Positions 49,113 to 61,752 of a DNA stretch of 64,000 bases are shown here, piece after piece. This stretch comes from Beta vulgaris subsp. vulgaris (Eukaryota; Streptophyta; Magnoliopsida; Caryophyllales; Amaranthaceae). Every line of letters starts with the position of its first letter. Position 1 is the first letter of the stretch. Location: positions 42,204,824-42,268,823 of the forward strand of contig NC_079209.1 in the NCBI RefSeq assembly GCF_026745355.1. The letters run 5' to 3'. A model generated the notes under the pieces. That model made no database searches and was not told where the DNA came from. It was given only the letters and a program-made list of their open reading frames with translations. The position numbers and the translations under genes were made by a program.

Positions 49113-52100
49113 CTTCTGGCATGCATCTTCTTCTGAGTTATTAGAAAGTATTCAGTCGACTAACATAGAACTTAAAGAGAGTATCTACCACATATGCTTA
49201 CTGAATTCACACTCAAAAAAAATGTGATCATGTGTTTCCCCTGCACTACCACATAAGCAACATGTGCTGTCTGGGCTAATATTATATAGAAACAACATAT
49301 CTTTTGTTTTCAACCTGTCCTGAATTCCTAACCACAAGATAAATTTGTGTTTAGGTAAGCTCATCCTGTTCCAAACCCCATGAACCCAAGTAACTACACC
49401 TCTGCTCTCCATCATATCATTTTAAACCTTTTTAATTGAGTATGAATGATTCACACTCCAATTAGTAGCCATATCCACCTGAGTGAGATCAGTTTTAACC
49501 TTGCAAAGGTATTTTATAACCCAGCTTGCACCTGGTAGGGCTTGAAAATCCCACCAATTTCTATCCTTCACATAGACATGGTGCACCCACGCACTTCACC
49601 CATAAATCATCTTTCTCACATCCTATATGCCACACAAGCTTCCCAACAGCAACTTTATTCCATATGGCTATATTTCTGAAGCCTAAGCCCCCCCCCCCCC
49701 ACACCTTCTTATTCCTGCAGATAGCCTCCCATTTGACATTTCCCACTTTGCCACCAATAGTTGCACCAGACCACAAGTAATTTCTGCAAATGGAGTTAAT
49801 CTTCCTTAACACTGCATCAAGAAGAAGGAAGATTTGTGCCCAATAGGTATGAACACTTAACAGGACTGAGTTTGTTAATTGAGTTCTGTCAGCATAAGAT
49901 AAACTTCTGGTACTCCATGATCTTATTCTGCAGGTCATTTTTTCAATAAGCAGGTCACAATCAGCAGCACTTAGCTTTTTAGAGCTAATAGGTACCCCCA
50001 AATACCTAAAAGGAAAGTATTCTCTTCTGAAACCTGAGAAATGTTCAATCCTTTCAACCTCTCTTTCATCCATAGCAGTACAATAGATGGCATATTGCTG
50101 CTTGTTTGCTTTCAGGCCTGTTGTTTTTGAAAATAACTTGAGCCCTTGCAAGAGGAGATAGGCTGATCTTGCTTCTCCTTTACAGAACAAAAGCAGATCA
50201 TTTATAAAGCTCAGATGATTTACCTTCAAGCTTCTACAACCAGTAAAATACTTAAACTCATCCAATTCACCAATATATGATAGGATTATTGTTAAGTAAT
50301 CCATGCAAAGAATAAATAGTAATGGGGACATGGGGTCTCCCTGCCTGAGACCCCTCTTTGCAGCATAAAAACCCTATGTGCTTCCATTTATCAGCAATGT
50401 GAATTTGGGTGTTGTGATACACTCCATAACACATTTCACAAAGTGACTAGGAAAGTGTAAAGCCTCTAATAGATCTTGGACAAAGCTCCATTCCACATAA
50501 TCATAGGCTTTTTTCAAGTCAACTTTCATTAACAAACCCTTGACTTGATTATTGCTCCTACCAAACCTTTTCACTAAGTCTTGGCATAGCAATATGTTAC
50601 TGAGTATACTTCTGCCAGTGATGAAAGCCCCTTGTTTTTGAGAAACAATATCAGGGAGCACTCTACTCAGTCTAGAGCAAATAAGCTTTGTTATGGTTTT
50701 GTAAAGCACTGAACAACAGGCTATGGTTCTAAAATCACCCACAGAAGCAGGGCAACTAGTCATAGGAATCAATGTTATAGATGTAACATTTATCTCCTTC
50801 AACATTCTACCACTTCTAAAGAAATCTTGTACTGCTGCTAGCACATCCCTGCCCACAATATCCCAAGTTTTTTTGAAGAAACAACTTGAGTAACCATCCA
50901 ACCCTGGAGCTAGACTTGTTATTAGGGATAGAGAACATTGCATTTCTTATATCTTCTACACTGAAATCAAGAGACAAAGCCTGCTGTTGAGATTCGCCAA
51001 GGATGTTCCCTTTAGCTATGATTACAGCCTCCACCTTTCTCACCATTCCTTCACTACCCAACAGCCCATGGTAAAACTCAAGAAATGCATTTGCCACCTC
51101 AGTTGAGTTATTAGCCCATTCACCATTCTCTTTCCTAACGGTGTTTATTCTATTATGTATCCTCCTGACCTTCACACTTTGATGAAAATATCTTGTATTA
51201 TCATCACCTTCATTAAGCCATCTAATTTTGGCTTTTTGACTCGGGAAAAGAGTGTAATTCCTGTGTGCCACAACATATTCCTCCCTAGCTTCCTTTTCAT
51301 GATCTCTAAGGATCAAATCATCTGGGTTATTATGCAAAGCATGTTAAGCTTCAATCATTTTATTGTACTTTGCAACATTTTGCACAGAAACATCACCAAA
51401 CCGGGAAGCATTTAATCCTTTAAACTCTTTTTTCAACATCTTTAATTTCCCCACAACCTTACATCTTGGTTCCAGGAATGTTATACTGCCATCCTTGTCT
51501 AACAATTTCCTGAAACTGATCAGCTTGACACCACATATTAAAAAATATGAACGGTTTCTTCCTTGATTCATTCACAAATGATCTGACCACTAGAGGGCAA
51601 TGGTCAAATTCTCCCTCAGGAAGAACAGTTACTTCTGTGTGTTGCCATGCATTAATCCACCCTTCATTCCCCAATACCCTGTCCAACTTGCAGAACACTC
51701 TATCACTCCCAACCTGCTTGTTGTTCCAAGTAAAAAAATTCCACAAACCTTCACTTCCAACATCTTACAATATTCCATACAGGCCTTTATGTCTTCTATC
51801 TCTCTTGTCCTCACAGGCTGCCCAAGTCTATCATCAATACTCAATAGAGCATTAAAGTCACCAAGGATGATCCAGGGATCATCATTAATAGCCTGCTTCC
51901 TCAAATCTCTCCACATCTCTTCTCTTCAACTCCTCTCATTATAACCATAAATGAATGTGCATTTGAATTTCCTCCCTCCATTTACAACCTATATTTCTAT
52001 ATGAATAAGCTGACTTGTACACACTAACACATTCACATGAAAAGCACTAGGATGCCATCCTAACACAATCCTCCCCTTACCATGCCATTGATTATTTGTA

Positions 52101-52276
52101 GTTATGCACCACCCAGGACACGCATTAAGATAAAAGTCTCCTAGTTAAGGAGCTTTTATATTTGTTTCAAGGAAACTAAACAACTTGATGTTGTGAGTCA
52201 CTAGAAACTGCCTCACTTCCCCTTGCTTCCTTCTGTTGTTTAGTCTCCTCACATTCCAACTAACTATATTATCCAT
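49113..52276 (-). pseudogene. LINE B ORF2 (endonuclease, reverse transcriptase), broken
   Basis: I place the start at 52276 (MDNIVSWNVRRLN, the usual endonuclease opening SWNVRGLN with G changed to R). Then come FLETNIKAP with the catalytic Glu, ILGDFNALLS, and a frameshifted C-terminal endonuclease part. KIRWLNEGDDNTRYFHQ opens the reverse transcriptase at 51230. APGLDGYSSCFFK, GDFRTIACCSVLYK and QGAFITGRSI precede LLMKVDLKKAYDYVEW. RGLRQGDPMSPLLF crosses a stop near 50360. The active site reads FINDLL (about 50213) where YADD/FADD is expected, losing one catalytic Asp. A zf-RVT motif (CCLCGSAGETHDHIFFEC) lies at 49200-49255. It ends at the CACTA-type insertion; its last part lies at 47770-48160. 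Confidence 0.9.
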
Positions 52277-52331
52277 CCATGGTAGGGGGCTCCCCCCCCC
52301 CTTCCCTCACCATGTTCCACCTCCTTTTGTG

Positions 52332-53492
52332 CTACCTCCATCTCCAATATCTCCCCAACTTCACCGACCTCCTCCAACACTGTAAATGAGTTACCAATTG
52401 TAACTTGTTGTTGTGCAGCCTGACCCTTAGTATTTTGTGTTGCCACCCTTTGAAACCCATCTGCCTCCACCTTATTCTGCTGTTTTTTTTCACCCATCGC
52501 TTAACAATAGCCTGCTTTTTCTGAGTCTTACACTCCTTCATTACATGCCCAATTCCTTTACAATTCTCACATTGGACTGGCTTCCAATCATACTTCACAG
52601 ATTGTGTCATAATTACCCCTTTTTCATTCTCAAATGTTATGCAATCAGGAAAATCTTGATTCATCCTAGCCTCCACCATTACCCTTGCAAACTGTAATCT
52701 ATCTTTCTTGGTTGTTGCCTGGTCTAGCTTTAATGGATTCCTAATCCCAGATACTAACTTGAACAAGCATTCCCCCCCCCCCAGTATTTCAAATCAAGAG
52801 ATGGCAATTGAATCCATATTGGCATTGTTTTAACATCTTCCTTTTGAACATTCAATTCAGAATTTCATTTCTTAACTATAAGAGGTTTTCTATCAAAAAA
52901 TTGAAAACAAATCATTCAAGATAGCATTTCGTTGTTCAATATCATGAAATCGGGCTATGAAAAGTCCTTTTTGAACAGCCACAATTTTATCTACCCCATT
53001 CTTTGCCCAAATTCTCCTTAAAAAGCCATCCATTATCGGAAAAGGCGGATTATCCCCCATCACATAACAGATAAGGGACGAATTCCAGTAATCAATTTCT
53101 TCCTGAACATCTTCTAATTCAATTTTAATGGCAGGTTCATTAACAATTGAATCAATCCCTTCCATTTTTTCAAATTCCGTCGATAAATTGCGAGTTTGAA
53201 GATTACCTCCTTCAATGGAAACCAATCGAGTCTGCGTCTTCTTCATGATAGTTAACCATTCTGAAAGTTGCGCTTTCTCCCGAGACTGATTTTGCAACTT
53301 TTCCAACGACCTTTTAGGTGATAACGGTTCATCAAATTCAGGGGTCGAAATCACCATTTATGCAATTCCATGAAGTTTAGCCAATGATTTGTGCTTCTGT
53401 CCTAAACTTGGACGCGTAGGGCCTTTCGGCTGATGTTTATTACCATAATTACCATGAGATTGCTTCGTTTTCACCTTGGATTTCCCTGCCAT
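52332..53492 (-). pseudogene. LINE B ORF1 (DUF4283 / zinc-knuckle type), broken
   Basis: ORF1 starts at 53492 with a basic N-terminus (MAGKSKVKTKQSHGNYGNKH). An in-frame TAA at 53358-53360 interrupts codon 45, after which the same frame continues to 52893. It includes RRIWAKNGVDKIVAVQKGLF and RFHDIEQRNAIL, the DUF4283-like RNA-binding part. A frameshift separates the C-terminal part (52766-52332), which has VKYDWKPVQCENCKGIGH followed by VMKEC, a CX2CX4HX4C zinc knuckle. LINE A ORF1 carries an RRM instead of this knuckle, so the two LINEs are different lineages. Confidence 0.85.
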
Positions 53493-53660
53493 GGCTACGA
53501 TGCATGATACGAGAGAGGTCTCTTATCCCACGTCGAGAGAGAAAAAGAACCCTTTTGTTTGTTTTATACTAGCTTAACAATTAAAACCTTAAATTTCAGA
53601 ATATCACTGCCCTTTTCCTTGGGAAATTAGGCATTGAAAAACTTAACAAATATTCTCTTT

Positions 53661-53919
53661 ACTATGAACAATATGTCTTTTTACCTAAAATACGTGTTCT
53701 TTTATTTTTAGTTGTATCTTCATATACTAATGGGTTCTTTTTCAAAAAAAAAATTATGAAATTATTATTATTATCATCGTTATCAACTATATTATTATTT
53801 ATATTATTATTTATATTATTATGTTATTATTCTTATGAATATTTTGCATAGTAATAGAATGATAGTAATAGTAATACTAGTAATGAAAGTACAAAGTAAT
53901 AATAAGATTAATAATAATC
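53661..53919. other. AT-rich flank of LINE B
   Basis: Short TTA runs; no feature supported. Confidence 0.5.
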
Positions 53920-53920
53920 A

Positions 53921-53982
53921 ATATATATATATATATATATATATATATCTATTATATATATATATATATATATGTATGTATA

Positions 53983-54065
<83 letters not shown>

Positions 54066-54209
54066 TATATACATATTATATATATGTATATATATGTATA
54101 TATAATATGTATATATATGTATATATAATATGTATATATATATATATATACATATATACATATATATATACATATATACATATATATATATATATACATA
54201 TATACATAT

Positions 54210-54254
<45 letters not shown>

Positions 54255-54257
54255 TAC

Positions 54258-54293
<36 letters not shown>

Positions 54294-54296
54294 CTG
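53921..54296. repeat. (TA)n microsatellite with CA/GT interruptions
   Basis: About 375 bp of TA with scattered tatgta and catata variants, almost self-complementary throughout. The Tyr/Ile frames read from both strands are by-products. Confidence 0.95.
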
Positions 54297-54324
54297 TGTG
54301 TGTTTGTATAAAGGAGAAACTTTT

Positions 54325-56175
54325 CGGGACCATAGAGTGCGCCACATAAGATTGCCATGTCATCAATTTTTTTTTTTTTTACAAAAATAGAGTTCTTCAT
54401 AGATTCAAATATATATAACGAGCTTTGGATAAGCAAAAATTAGAGTTGCGTGTTGAATGAATAACTTAAATTATGTCATTTTGTAATTTGTGCATAACTT
54501 TTGCTACTTAATTCAGAATATTATGATTTTTGTACAATTGGATATTGCTTGAAATATGCTTCGAAATAATATCCATATACAATATAGTTCTACAATTATG
54601 AATAAAGCGCGCCACGTAGGATTGCCATGTTATCAAGTTTTTTTTTTACAAAAATAGAGTTCTACATAGATTTAAATACATATAAGGAGCTTTGGATAAG
54701 CAAAATAGAGTTTCTTGTGGAATGAACAACTTAAATTATTATATTATATAATTTGTGTATAACTTTTGCTACGTAATTTAGAATATTATAATTTTTGTAC
54801 CATTGGATAGTGCTCGAAATATGCTTCGTAATAAGATATATATACAATATCGTTCTACAACTTATGAACAGAGAGTACCAAGTAGGATTCTCATGTCATT
54901 AATTTTTATTTTAAATATAATAAAAAAATAGAGTTCTACACATATTTAAATATATAAAAGGAGTTTTGAATAGGGAGAAATTTACGTTTAGTTTTGAATA
55001 AACAACCTAAATTATTATATTATGTAAATTGAATATAACTTTTGCTACCTAATTCAAAACATTATCATTTTTTAAAATTGGAGAGTGCTTGAAATATGTT
55101 TCAAAATGAGAACCATCTAAAATATAGTTTTACAACTCATGAAAATATATTTAATTAGATGGTAAGACATTCTTTAGTCTGCTTTCTTTTTGATAAATAT
55201 AATAATAATTAAGCTATAAGTATAGTGTACAATATGTGATTATAGCATTTTATAATAGGTCTAATTTACAAAATTAACATATAATCTTTCAAAACCTCGG
55301 CCTTAATTGCTCCACTAAACCAAAACAATTTAGTATTGAACAAAATTTATTAAGTAAAATTTATTGTTACAACAAAAACTAAAATCTATAGCGATAAAGT
55401 TACATATATATTAGAATTTTGGATGATGAAAAAATTAGAGTTTGATTTTAAAAAACAAACTTATAATATTATAGAGAGCTCCATCTAAGCATGTCATGTT
55501 ATTCTTTTTTAATTATTAATTTTTTTAAAAAAATAGTGTTCACTATAGATATATATACATATAAGGTGTTTTGGATAAGAGTCTATTCTCTTCGGCATAA
55601 AACAGTTGAACTGAACTGAATTGAACTGAACTTAACTTCACTGAACTGAATTGAACTGAAATGAATAGTGATATGTGAGAGTAAATAAAGTATTGTCCAG
55701 AGCTGAACTGAATTGAATTGAATAGAACTTAGTTGAACTGGACTGAATTGAACTGAAAATAAGTTGGGGTGAACAGACCCTGTTCTCCCCAGCTTATTTT
55801 CAGTTCAGTTCAATTCAGTTCAATTCAGTTCAGATCAGTTCAGTTCAGATCAGTTCAGTTCAATTCAACTCTTGACAAAACTTTTACTCTCACAAATCAC
55901 TATTTTTTCAGTTCTGTTTAGTTCAGTTCAATTCAGTTCAGTTCAATTTAGTTCAGTTCAGTTTAGTTCAGCTGTTTTATGTCGAAGAGAACAGGCCCTA
56001 AGTGAACATTACATTCTGATTTTAGATAAACAACCTAAATTATTATACTATGTACATTAAATTTTGTTACAGATTCGCAATATTACAATTTTTTTTTACA
56101 ATTGGAGAGTGCTCGAAATATGTTTCGAAATAAGTTTCATATACAATATAGTTTTACAACTTATGAAAATTTATT
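54325..56175. repeat. Diverged tandem repeat of about 270 bp, four or more copies
   Basis: Copies begin near 54328, 54602, 54866 and 55470. Each has gccatgt(c/t)at, a T run, aaaatagagttct, ggagctttggataagcaaaa, taacttttgctac and ttggaxagtgctxgaaatatg in order. The last copy is cut by the Tourist-like element at 55579-55998 and continues to about 56175. It is non-coding and I do not recognise it. Confidence 0.8.
55579..55998. mobile_element. Head-to-head Tourist-like fold-back element (copies 2 and 3)
   Basis: Two TTCAG-type elements lie head to head: one reversed (ends ctattctcttcggcataaaa and ggggtgaacagaccc) and one forward (tgttctccccagcttatttt to gaagagaacaggccc), joined near 55780. A single TAA duplication flanks the pair (55576-55578 and 55999-56001), so they moved as one unit or a tandem pair later lost inner flanks. 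The uninterrupted ggataag of neighbouring repeat copies shows the empty site. Confidence 0.85.
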
Positions 56176-57435
56176 TATTTGGATGAAAAATAACGTATTA
56201 TTTATTCTTTATTTTAATTACATGTAAAAATAACTATAAAAATAACATATATATATGTGGGGTAATATCAATTATATCTTTGAAAATCATACTTTTGAAT
56301 ATTGAGTTATATAAAGATAAAAATATATATTTATAATTTTGAACCTATAGCATACCATGGTGGCATTACATGAATCAAATGAAAGTTTGTCAACGACATT
56401 GCAAAGGTATTATGCAATTCACTAATTATTTTATTCATAGAATATTTATTATATACATAATTATTCATGTTTGTTTTTTCACATATATCTATATGTGAAA
56501 TCTTATTCTTTTTCTCCATGAACTTGATTCTACTACACTAATTAGAAATTAAGGTTCGCGTTTCTATACTATTTGATGTCACGAATCATAAAAAAAAAAG
56601 AGAAAGTTTGATAAGGGTTGATATGGTCATGATGGATGAAGAGGTATATTTTTATCTTAAACAATATTTTCGATTATTAGTATAGGTTAGTTTTATATTT
56701 AATTAATTATATTTATGATACCGTCATTATGATTTTTTTTTCACTTTTTCATCTTTCATTTTATATGCGTTAGTATTTATGTGCCATTAAAAATTGAAGT
56801 TGTGGTTGACACTCATGTTCTCAATAATTTTTTTGTCATGCATCTATTAAATAAGTACCCTCTACTTTCTTCAAGTATCATTAGGGTGTTCTTCATGTTA
56901 AAATTGTGCTAACTATGTGAGTCATACCAATTATTGGGATACTATTTAATAATAGACTTAGCTACAATATTGAGTTTAATATTCTAAAATATAAAATCTA
57001 TATATCGCAATAAAAAAATCTAGACTAAAGAGTATAATGACAAATACTGCTTTATCCGTTCTTATTCTACTCCAACAATGGGTTTGAGCATGGTTATTAA
57101 GGAAATGAAAAAAATGGGTAGTTTAGCATAGAGGTACCCCTTTAATTAACAAGTGTAGGAAATAATTAATCTTTAATAAAGTAAACGCAACTTTATGAGG
57201 CAATTTGATGACTAATTAATGATGATTTTATTAACATAAAGTAAAGGCAATATTGTCAATTGTAGTTGTTTTTTACTAAAAGTGGAGGGGTCCAAATAGA
57301 TAAAACTACCCAAAATGGTGAATATTACAATAGAAAAAGAACAGAAGAAGTATGTAAATAAAATGGTGTTGAAAAATCTCATTTTACAGCAACACAAAAT
57401 CAACTATGTTAACAAAAAATTTGCAAAAAAAAATA
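56176..57435. other. Intergenic, no gene seen
   Basis: AT-rich DNA without supported genes or element ends. Confidence 0.5.
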
Positions 57436-57805
57436 CTCCATCCGTCCCATAATATAGTGCTTGCATTCCTCTTTGGGTGTCCCAAAATGTTGTGTCTATT
57501 TCTTTTTTATCAATTTGTTTGGACTAAATTATCCTTCATTTCTACATAAAACTTTCCAAAATACCCGTACTTTCCTTTTAAAATATGTGCCCTATTTATT
57601 GTTTTACAACCATTCCAAGGTATATTATTTATTGCTCTTTTCATTTTATTTTAAAAGAAAAAGAGAATAAAACTAGTTCCAAGACAAAAATACCCAATAA
57701 ACATTTACTTAAATATATATTTTTGTGAAATCCTAAAACTCTTTCCATTTTCCTTAATTCTTGTGAAAAATGAGAAATGAGCACTATGTTATGGGACGGA
57801 GGGAG
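57436..57805. mobile_element. Stowaway MITE
   Basis: Inverted ends CTCCATCCGTCCCATAATAT and CTCCCTCCGTCCCATAACAT, TA on both sides. The part just inside each end (AGTGCT) also matches. Confidence 0.9.
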
Positions 57806-59450
57806 TATAAACAAGAACCCATGCAATGCACGGATTTCAAAACTAGTATATTTTATAAAATATAAGTTTAGATCAAATTAGATAAATTTAAATCAAATTT
57901 AGATCACTAAAGATAAAGTAATCTAAACATAACCTTAATTACAATCAATTCTTATCTTTATTGAACTTTGAGTCTCACAACAAACCCAAAGAAAAAGAAA
58001 AATATGAGTGAATTCCAACTGAATACTTTAATTATATTGGTAGGTCTCAAGATTTTGTTCCCATTCAATGCCGTACGTGTTTTCGAGCGTCACATTCAGA
58101 CCTTGTCTTCATATTAATCTTCCATCAGTGAAACTAATGCAACAAAACAAACCTTAAATGCTTCTTCATCAAGAAAAGAAAAGTAGTATTGTCCAACAAA
58201 AAGTTTGATCGAGAATCTAAATTAGTTGAGAGCCTTTTCTGTTTAAAGTGGAAAATTTGGTTGCATATAAATATAGTTAGGCATGTTCTCTTTATTTTAT
58301 TTTCAGTCTATTTCATAAAAAATAAGTTTACATAAGTTAAATTAAGTTATAATAAGTTCATATAAGATTTAATAACTAATTAGGTCTAATATTCAATTCA
58401 GCAAATATAATGTTTGACGCAATTTAATAAATTCAAATATATTCAAACTAGTTATATATGTTTGTTATGCATGCGAAATCGAATGATGAATCGCAATTGC
58501 TTTACAGTTTGTTAGATCGATTTTCTCCTTTTTATTTTTATTTTAAATGAACAGAGTGATAGGTGTTGTACTTTTCTTTTGGAGTTATGGGTATATTGGT
58601 CAAACAGGGTGAACAAACTGAACATCAAGGTACTCAAGAATTCTCATGTATAACTTTTATTTTTATTTTTATTTTTAAAATGAATAGAGTATATCGTGTT
58701 GTAGTTTTCTTTTCTAGTTATGGATATATTGGTCAAAAAGGATGAACATCAAGGTTTTCAAAGTTTCAATATATAATAGAGATAAGGTGTAAATAGTTTA
58801 GATAAACAAAAATAAATTGAATACAACATATTATTAGTATTTGTGTACAAAGATTACTTTTTTTATTTTACAGCTGCACATACTACGAGTATATAAATTG
58901 TCTTTCGTGTTGCATTTTTTTCCCTTTTGGAAAAGTCAAAACAGCATGACTCCATTGGTTGGACCAAAAATAATTGATTAAAAAATGATTATTTTATGAA
59001 AAAACATTTTTCAATTAGAAAACACAAGTATAATTAAGTCTTGCTTGAAAGTTAAAGTGAAAAAAAAAAAATGAAAGTAGGAGGACAGATGGCAGAAAGC
59101 AAAGAAAAAATAAAGGATAATGTTATATGTAGCCCTTAGGGCTATATATAAGCATTAATAACATTTCCTTTAATGGGAACTGTTAGGGAATTCATAATAA
59201 AATCACGCGTCTTTTGATGTCATAAATGTTTGATTCAACATTTTATTTCTATTTTAAGTCTCTTATGTGTCGCCCTAAGGGCTATGTATATCATTTTCAA
59301 AAAAAAAATATCACTCTTATATATGGAATAGGGATGAGATACTAAAAAGTAGAAAAAGGAAGAAAATAAAAAGATAAAAAAAATGCACAATAAAAAGAAA
59401 ATAATAAAGTTTGCAATATAGTTAGGTACTTCCCTCTCACCTAAATTGAT
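57806..59450. other. Intergenic with a short duplication; no gene seen
   Basis: Segments 58520-58625 and 58658-58750 are diverged direct copies (atgaaxagagtxxat, ttgtagtttxcttt, tatggxtatattggtcaaa). Segments near 59122 and 59270 carry inverted cccttagggctatatata-type ends that may mark a small element (about 59118-59295). No gene is supported. Confidence 0.4.
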
Positions 59451-59453
59451 TTA

Positions 59454-59641
59454 GGGCCTGTTCTCCCCAGCTTATTTTCAGTTCAGTTCAGTTCAGTTCA
59501 ATTCATCTCCAATCAGTTCAGTTCAGTTCAGTTCCGCTCCAATTAGTTCAGTTCAGCTCAGTTCAATTCAGCTCCATTCTTTCATAACCATTTTGTTAAA
59601 TATTATTATTATGTTGGTATAATTTATTTTACTAATTACTC

Positions 59642-59703
<62 letters not shown>

Positions 59704-60312
59704 TATTTTTATATCATTACTATTTATTATTATTATTATTATTATTATTGTTTCTATATATTATTTTGTTTATTATAGCTTTACTCATTATTATTACTAT
59801 TATTATTAGGAGGAACATGGTTTATGTCAAAGCACAAATAAACCCACGTTTTTTAGCCCATAAACGAATCAAATCGCGTCAAAATGATGTAATTTTCGCG
59901 GTTCAACCCAATCATTATTTTTATTACTAAATATTATTCTATTATTAAATCTAATTATTAAAATAGTAATATCAATTTACTTCTTAGGTATTATTGTTAT
60001 TATATATCATCGTGAAGTATTAATATATTAATATAAATAATATAAAATAATTATTATTAATTATCATTATTATATTATTAATATTATTTATTTATAACTA
60101 TCATTTAAAAATATCCAAAATAGTATTATTATTATTATTATTATTCATTATTATTACTTATCATTATAATTATTATTTAATATTCATATTATTATTGTTT
60201 AAATATTATTTATATATTTATTACATTTAATTCAATTCAATTTAATTTAATTCAATTCAATTCAGTTAAGTTCAGTTCAGTTCAGCTGTTTTATGCCGAA
60301 GAGAACAGATCC
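59454..60312 (+). mobile_element. Tourist-like MITE with TTCAG arrays (copy 4, long)
   Basis: Ends GGGCCTGTTCTCCCCAGCTT and, at the right, ttatgccgaagagaacagatcc; TTA duplication at 59451-59453 and 60313-60315. It has the same ends as the element at 8509 but is 859 bp long because of a central AT-rich part with TTA microsatellites (about 59640-60180). It has no convincing coding region. Confidence 0.85.
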
Positions 60313-60315
60313 TTA

Positions 60316-61028
60316 GTGGGATAAATTGATTTAAAAACTTAAAAAATCCTTATTTATTTGATGTAATTAGTAATAAATTTAATATTCTGCATGTTTTCGC
60401 ACGCATTTACAATACTTGTAGGAAGAAAGATGTGGTCGTTTGTTGTTTTAAACAAGAAATTGTTTTTCACCATTTACAAACCAAACAAAGAAGTATTATA
60501 TTTGTCAAATCAAACACTTTTAAAAAAGTCATCAACACCCAAAAAATTTTAAATTCCTAATGAAGAAAAAAAAACTTTAAATCATCATTTTTCTCGAAAA
60601 AAAAGTGTATGAAAAGATTTTACAAATTGACTTCTTACTTCTTGATATCATGGTTAATTCAATGTCTTTAAAGCAACATATTTTTCTCATGCTTTAAGGG
60701 AGGCCAAAAATCTAGCAAACTTTCTTATTAATATGCTTGTTATGAAGAACAAGTAAAAAGTGAAATTAGCCACACGTTTAACCATTGGTTTGAGGGTTAA
60801 GATTCCGTTAATAAAACATGAAACTTACATTAAAATCAATATTTGTTCTTGATACTTTTAACGTAGGCTCATAGATGAACCTCATAAACATTGTATACAT
60901 ATCAAAGTGATTATAAGATAAGTTACATCACTAGTATTCAATTAGAATTTCAGTAACAAGTCTCAAATAATGGTTCATTTCTAGTTATAACATAACAACC
61001 ATCAATATTTTTCAATTCGAAAGTTGTT
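60316..61028. other. Intergenic, no gene seen
   Basis: AT-rich, no supported feature. Confidence 0.5.
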
Positions 61029-61037
61029 TATAATGAA

Positions 61038-61343
61038 GGATTTTTTAACTACAATAATACAAACTTTTGCCCGTTCTCTTGCAATAATAAAAACTTTTAA
61101 TTATTTTTTAATAATACAAACTTTACATAAAAATCTTGTCCAGTAAGTCAAGTTGACTTGTAACCTGTAAAATAGGTCAAACAAAAATTACAAAATGATC
61201 TTTCTTCTTTCTCCCTCAACCCCACACACACCTGAACCACCTCAACTTTTTACCTCCTACAACAAGTTAACAATCAGTATTGTCCTACTGGAGGAATTTT
61301 TATCAAAAGGGTAAAAATTTGTATTATTTGTGTTAAAAAAACC
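61038..61343. mobile_element. MULE-type MITE, relative of the element at 40875
   Basis: Ends are GGATTTTTTAACTACAATAA and, inverted, GGTTTTTTTAACACAAATAA. An exact 9-bp duplication, tataatgaa, lies at 61029-61037 and 61344-61352. The internal cagtaagtcaagttgacttg and aacctgtaaaataggtcaaa parallel the element at 40875 (cagtaagccaaaaccggtta, aacctgaagaataggtaaaa). It lies about 300 bp upstream of the TATA box of the beta-xylosidase gene. Confidence 0.88.
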
Positions 61344-61655
61344 TATAATGAATGTATTGATTGATAAGTTTACTGATAAATTATCAATAGGTAGGTTTTT
61401 CAACAAAGATCGCTTCATTTGTGGTCATACTACACATATTAGTCATCAAAATAATGAGTTTGAACTTCATTATAATAAACCTTAATAGGTAGACCCCAGG
61501 TGCATTATGTAATTTGCTAATGATGTTGATGTTATTTCTTTTTTGTTTTGAAGGATATGTTGATGTTATTTCTTGCAATGTTACTTATTGCTCACCTTAT
61601 CCACCAAAAAGGAAAAACAAAAAGAAAAAAAATCTCTTAACAGCCAGCTATCTTC

Positions 61656-61664
61656 TATAAATAT
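61656..61664 (+). promoter_or_regulatory. TATA box of the beta-xylosidase gene
   Basis: TATAAATAT lies 97 bp upstream of the ATG, a normal plant distance given a leader of about 60-70 bases. No other core element is clear. Confidence 0.65.
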
Positions 61665-61752
61665 AACTAACTACTACCACTATAAGTCACAAGGCTCATC
61701 CAACCCACACAATTATTATTTTTCTTGACACATAAATTCTTTAGGCCAAAAA

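Larger units (their letters stand above)
47759..53644 (-). mobile_element. LINE B, full-length L1-type retrotransposon
   Basis: A 16-bp target duplication, aacaaatattctcttt, lies at 47743-47758 and 53645-53660. On the minus strand the order is ORF1, ORF2 (endonuclease, reverse transcriptase, zf-RVT) and a poly(A), seen as T at 47756-47766. A CACTA-type left end is inserted in the 3' part at 48163. The T run begins inside the duplication, so the exact 3' junction can slide by a few bases. Several stops and frameshifts are present. Confidence 0.93.

Noticed and set aside
53835..54436. Tyr/Ile repeat proteins
   Set aside because: Translation of a TA tract on both strands.
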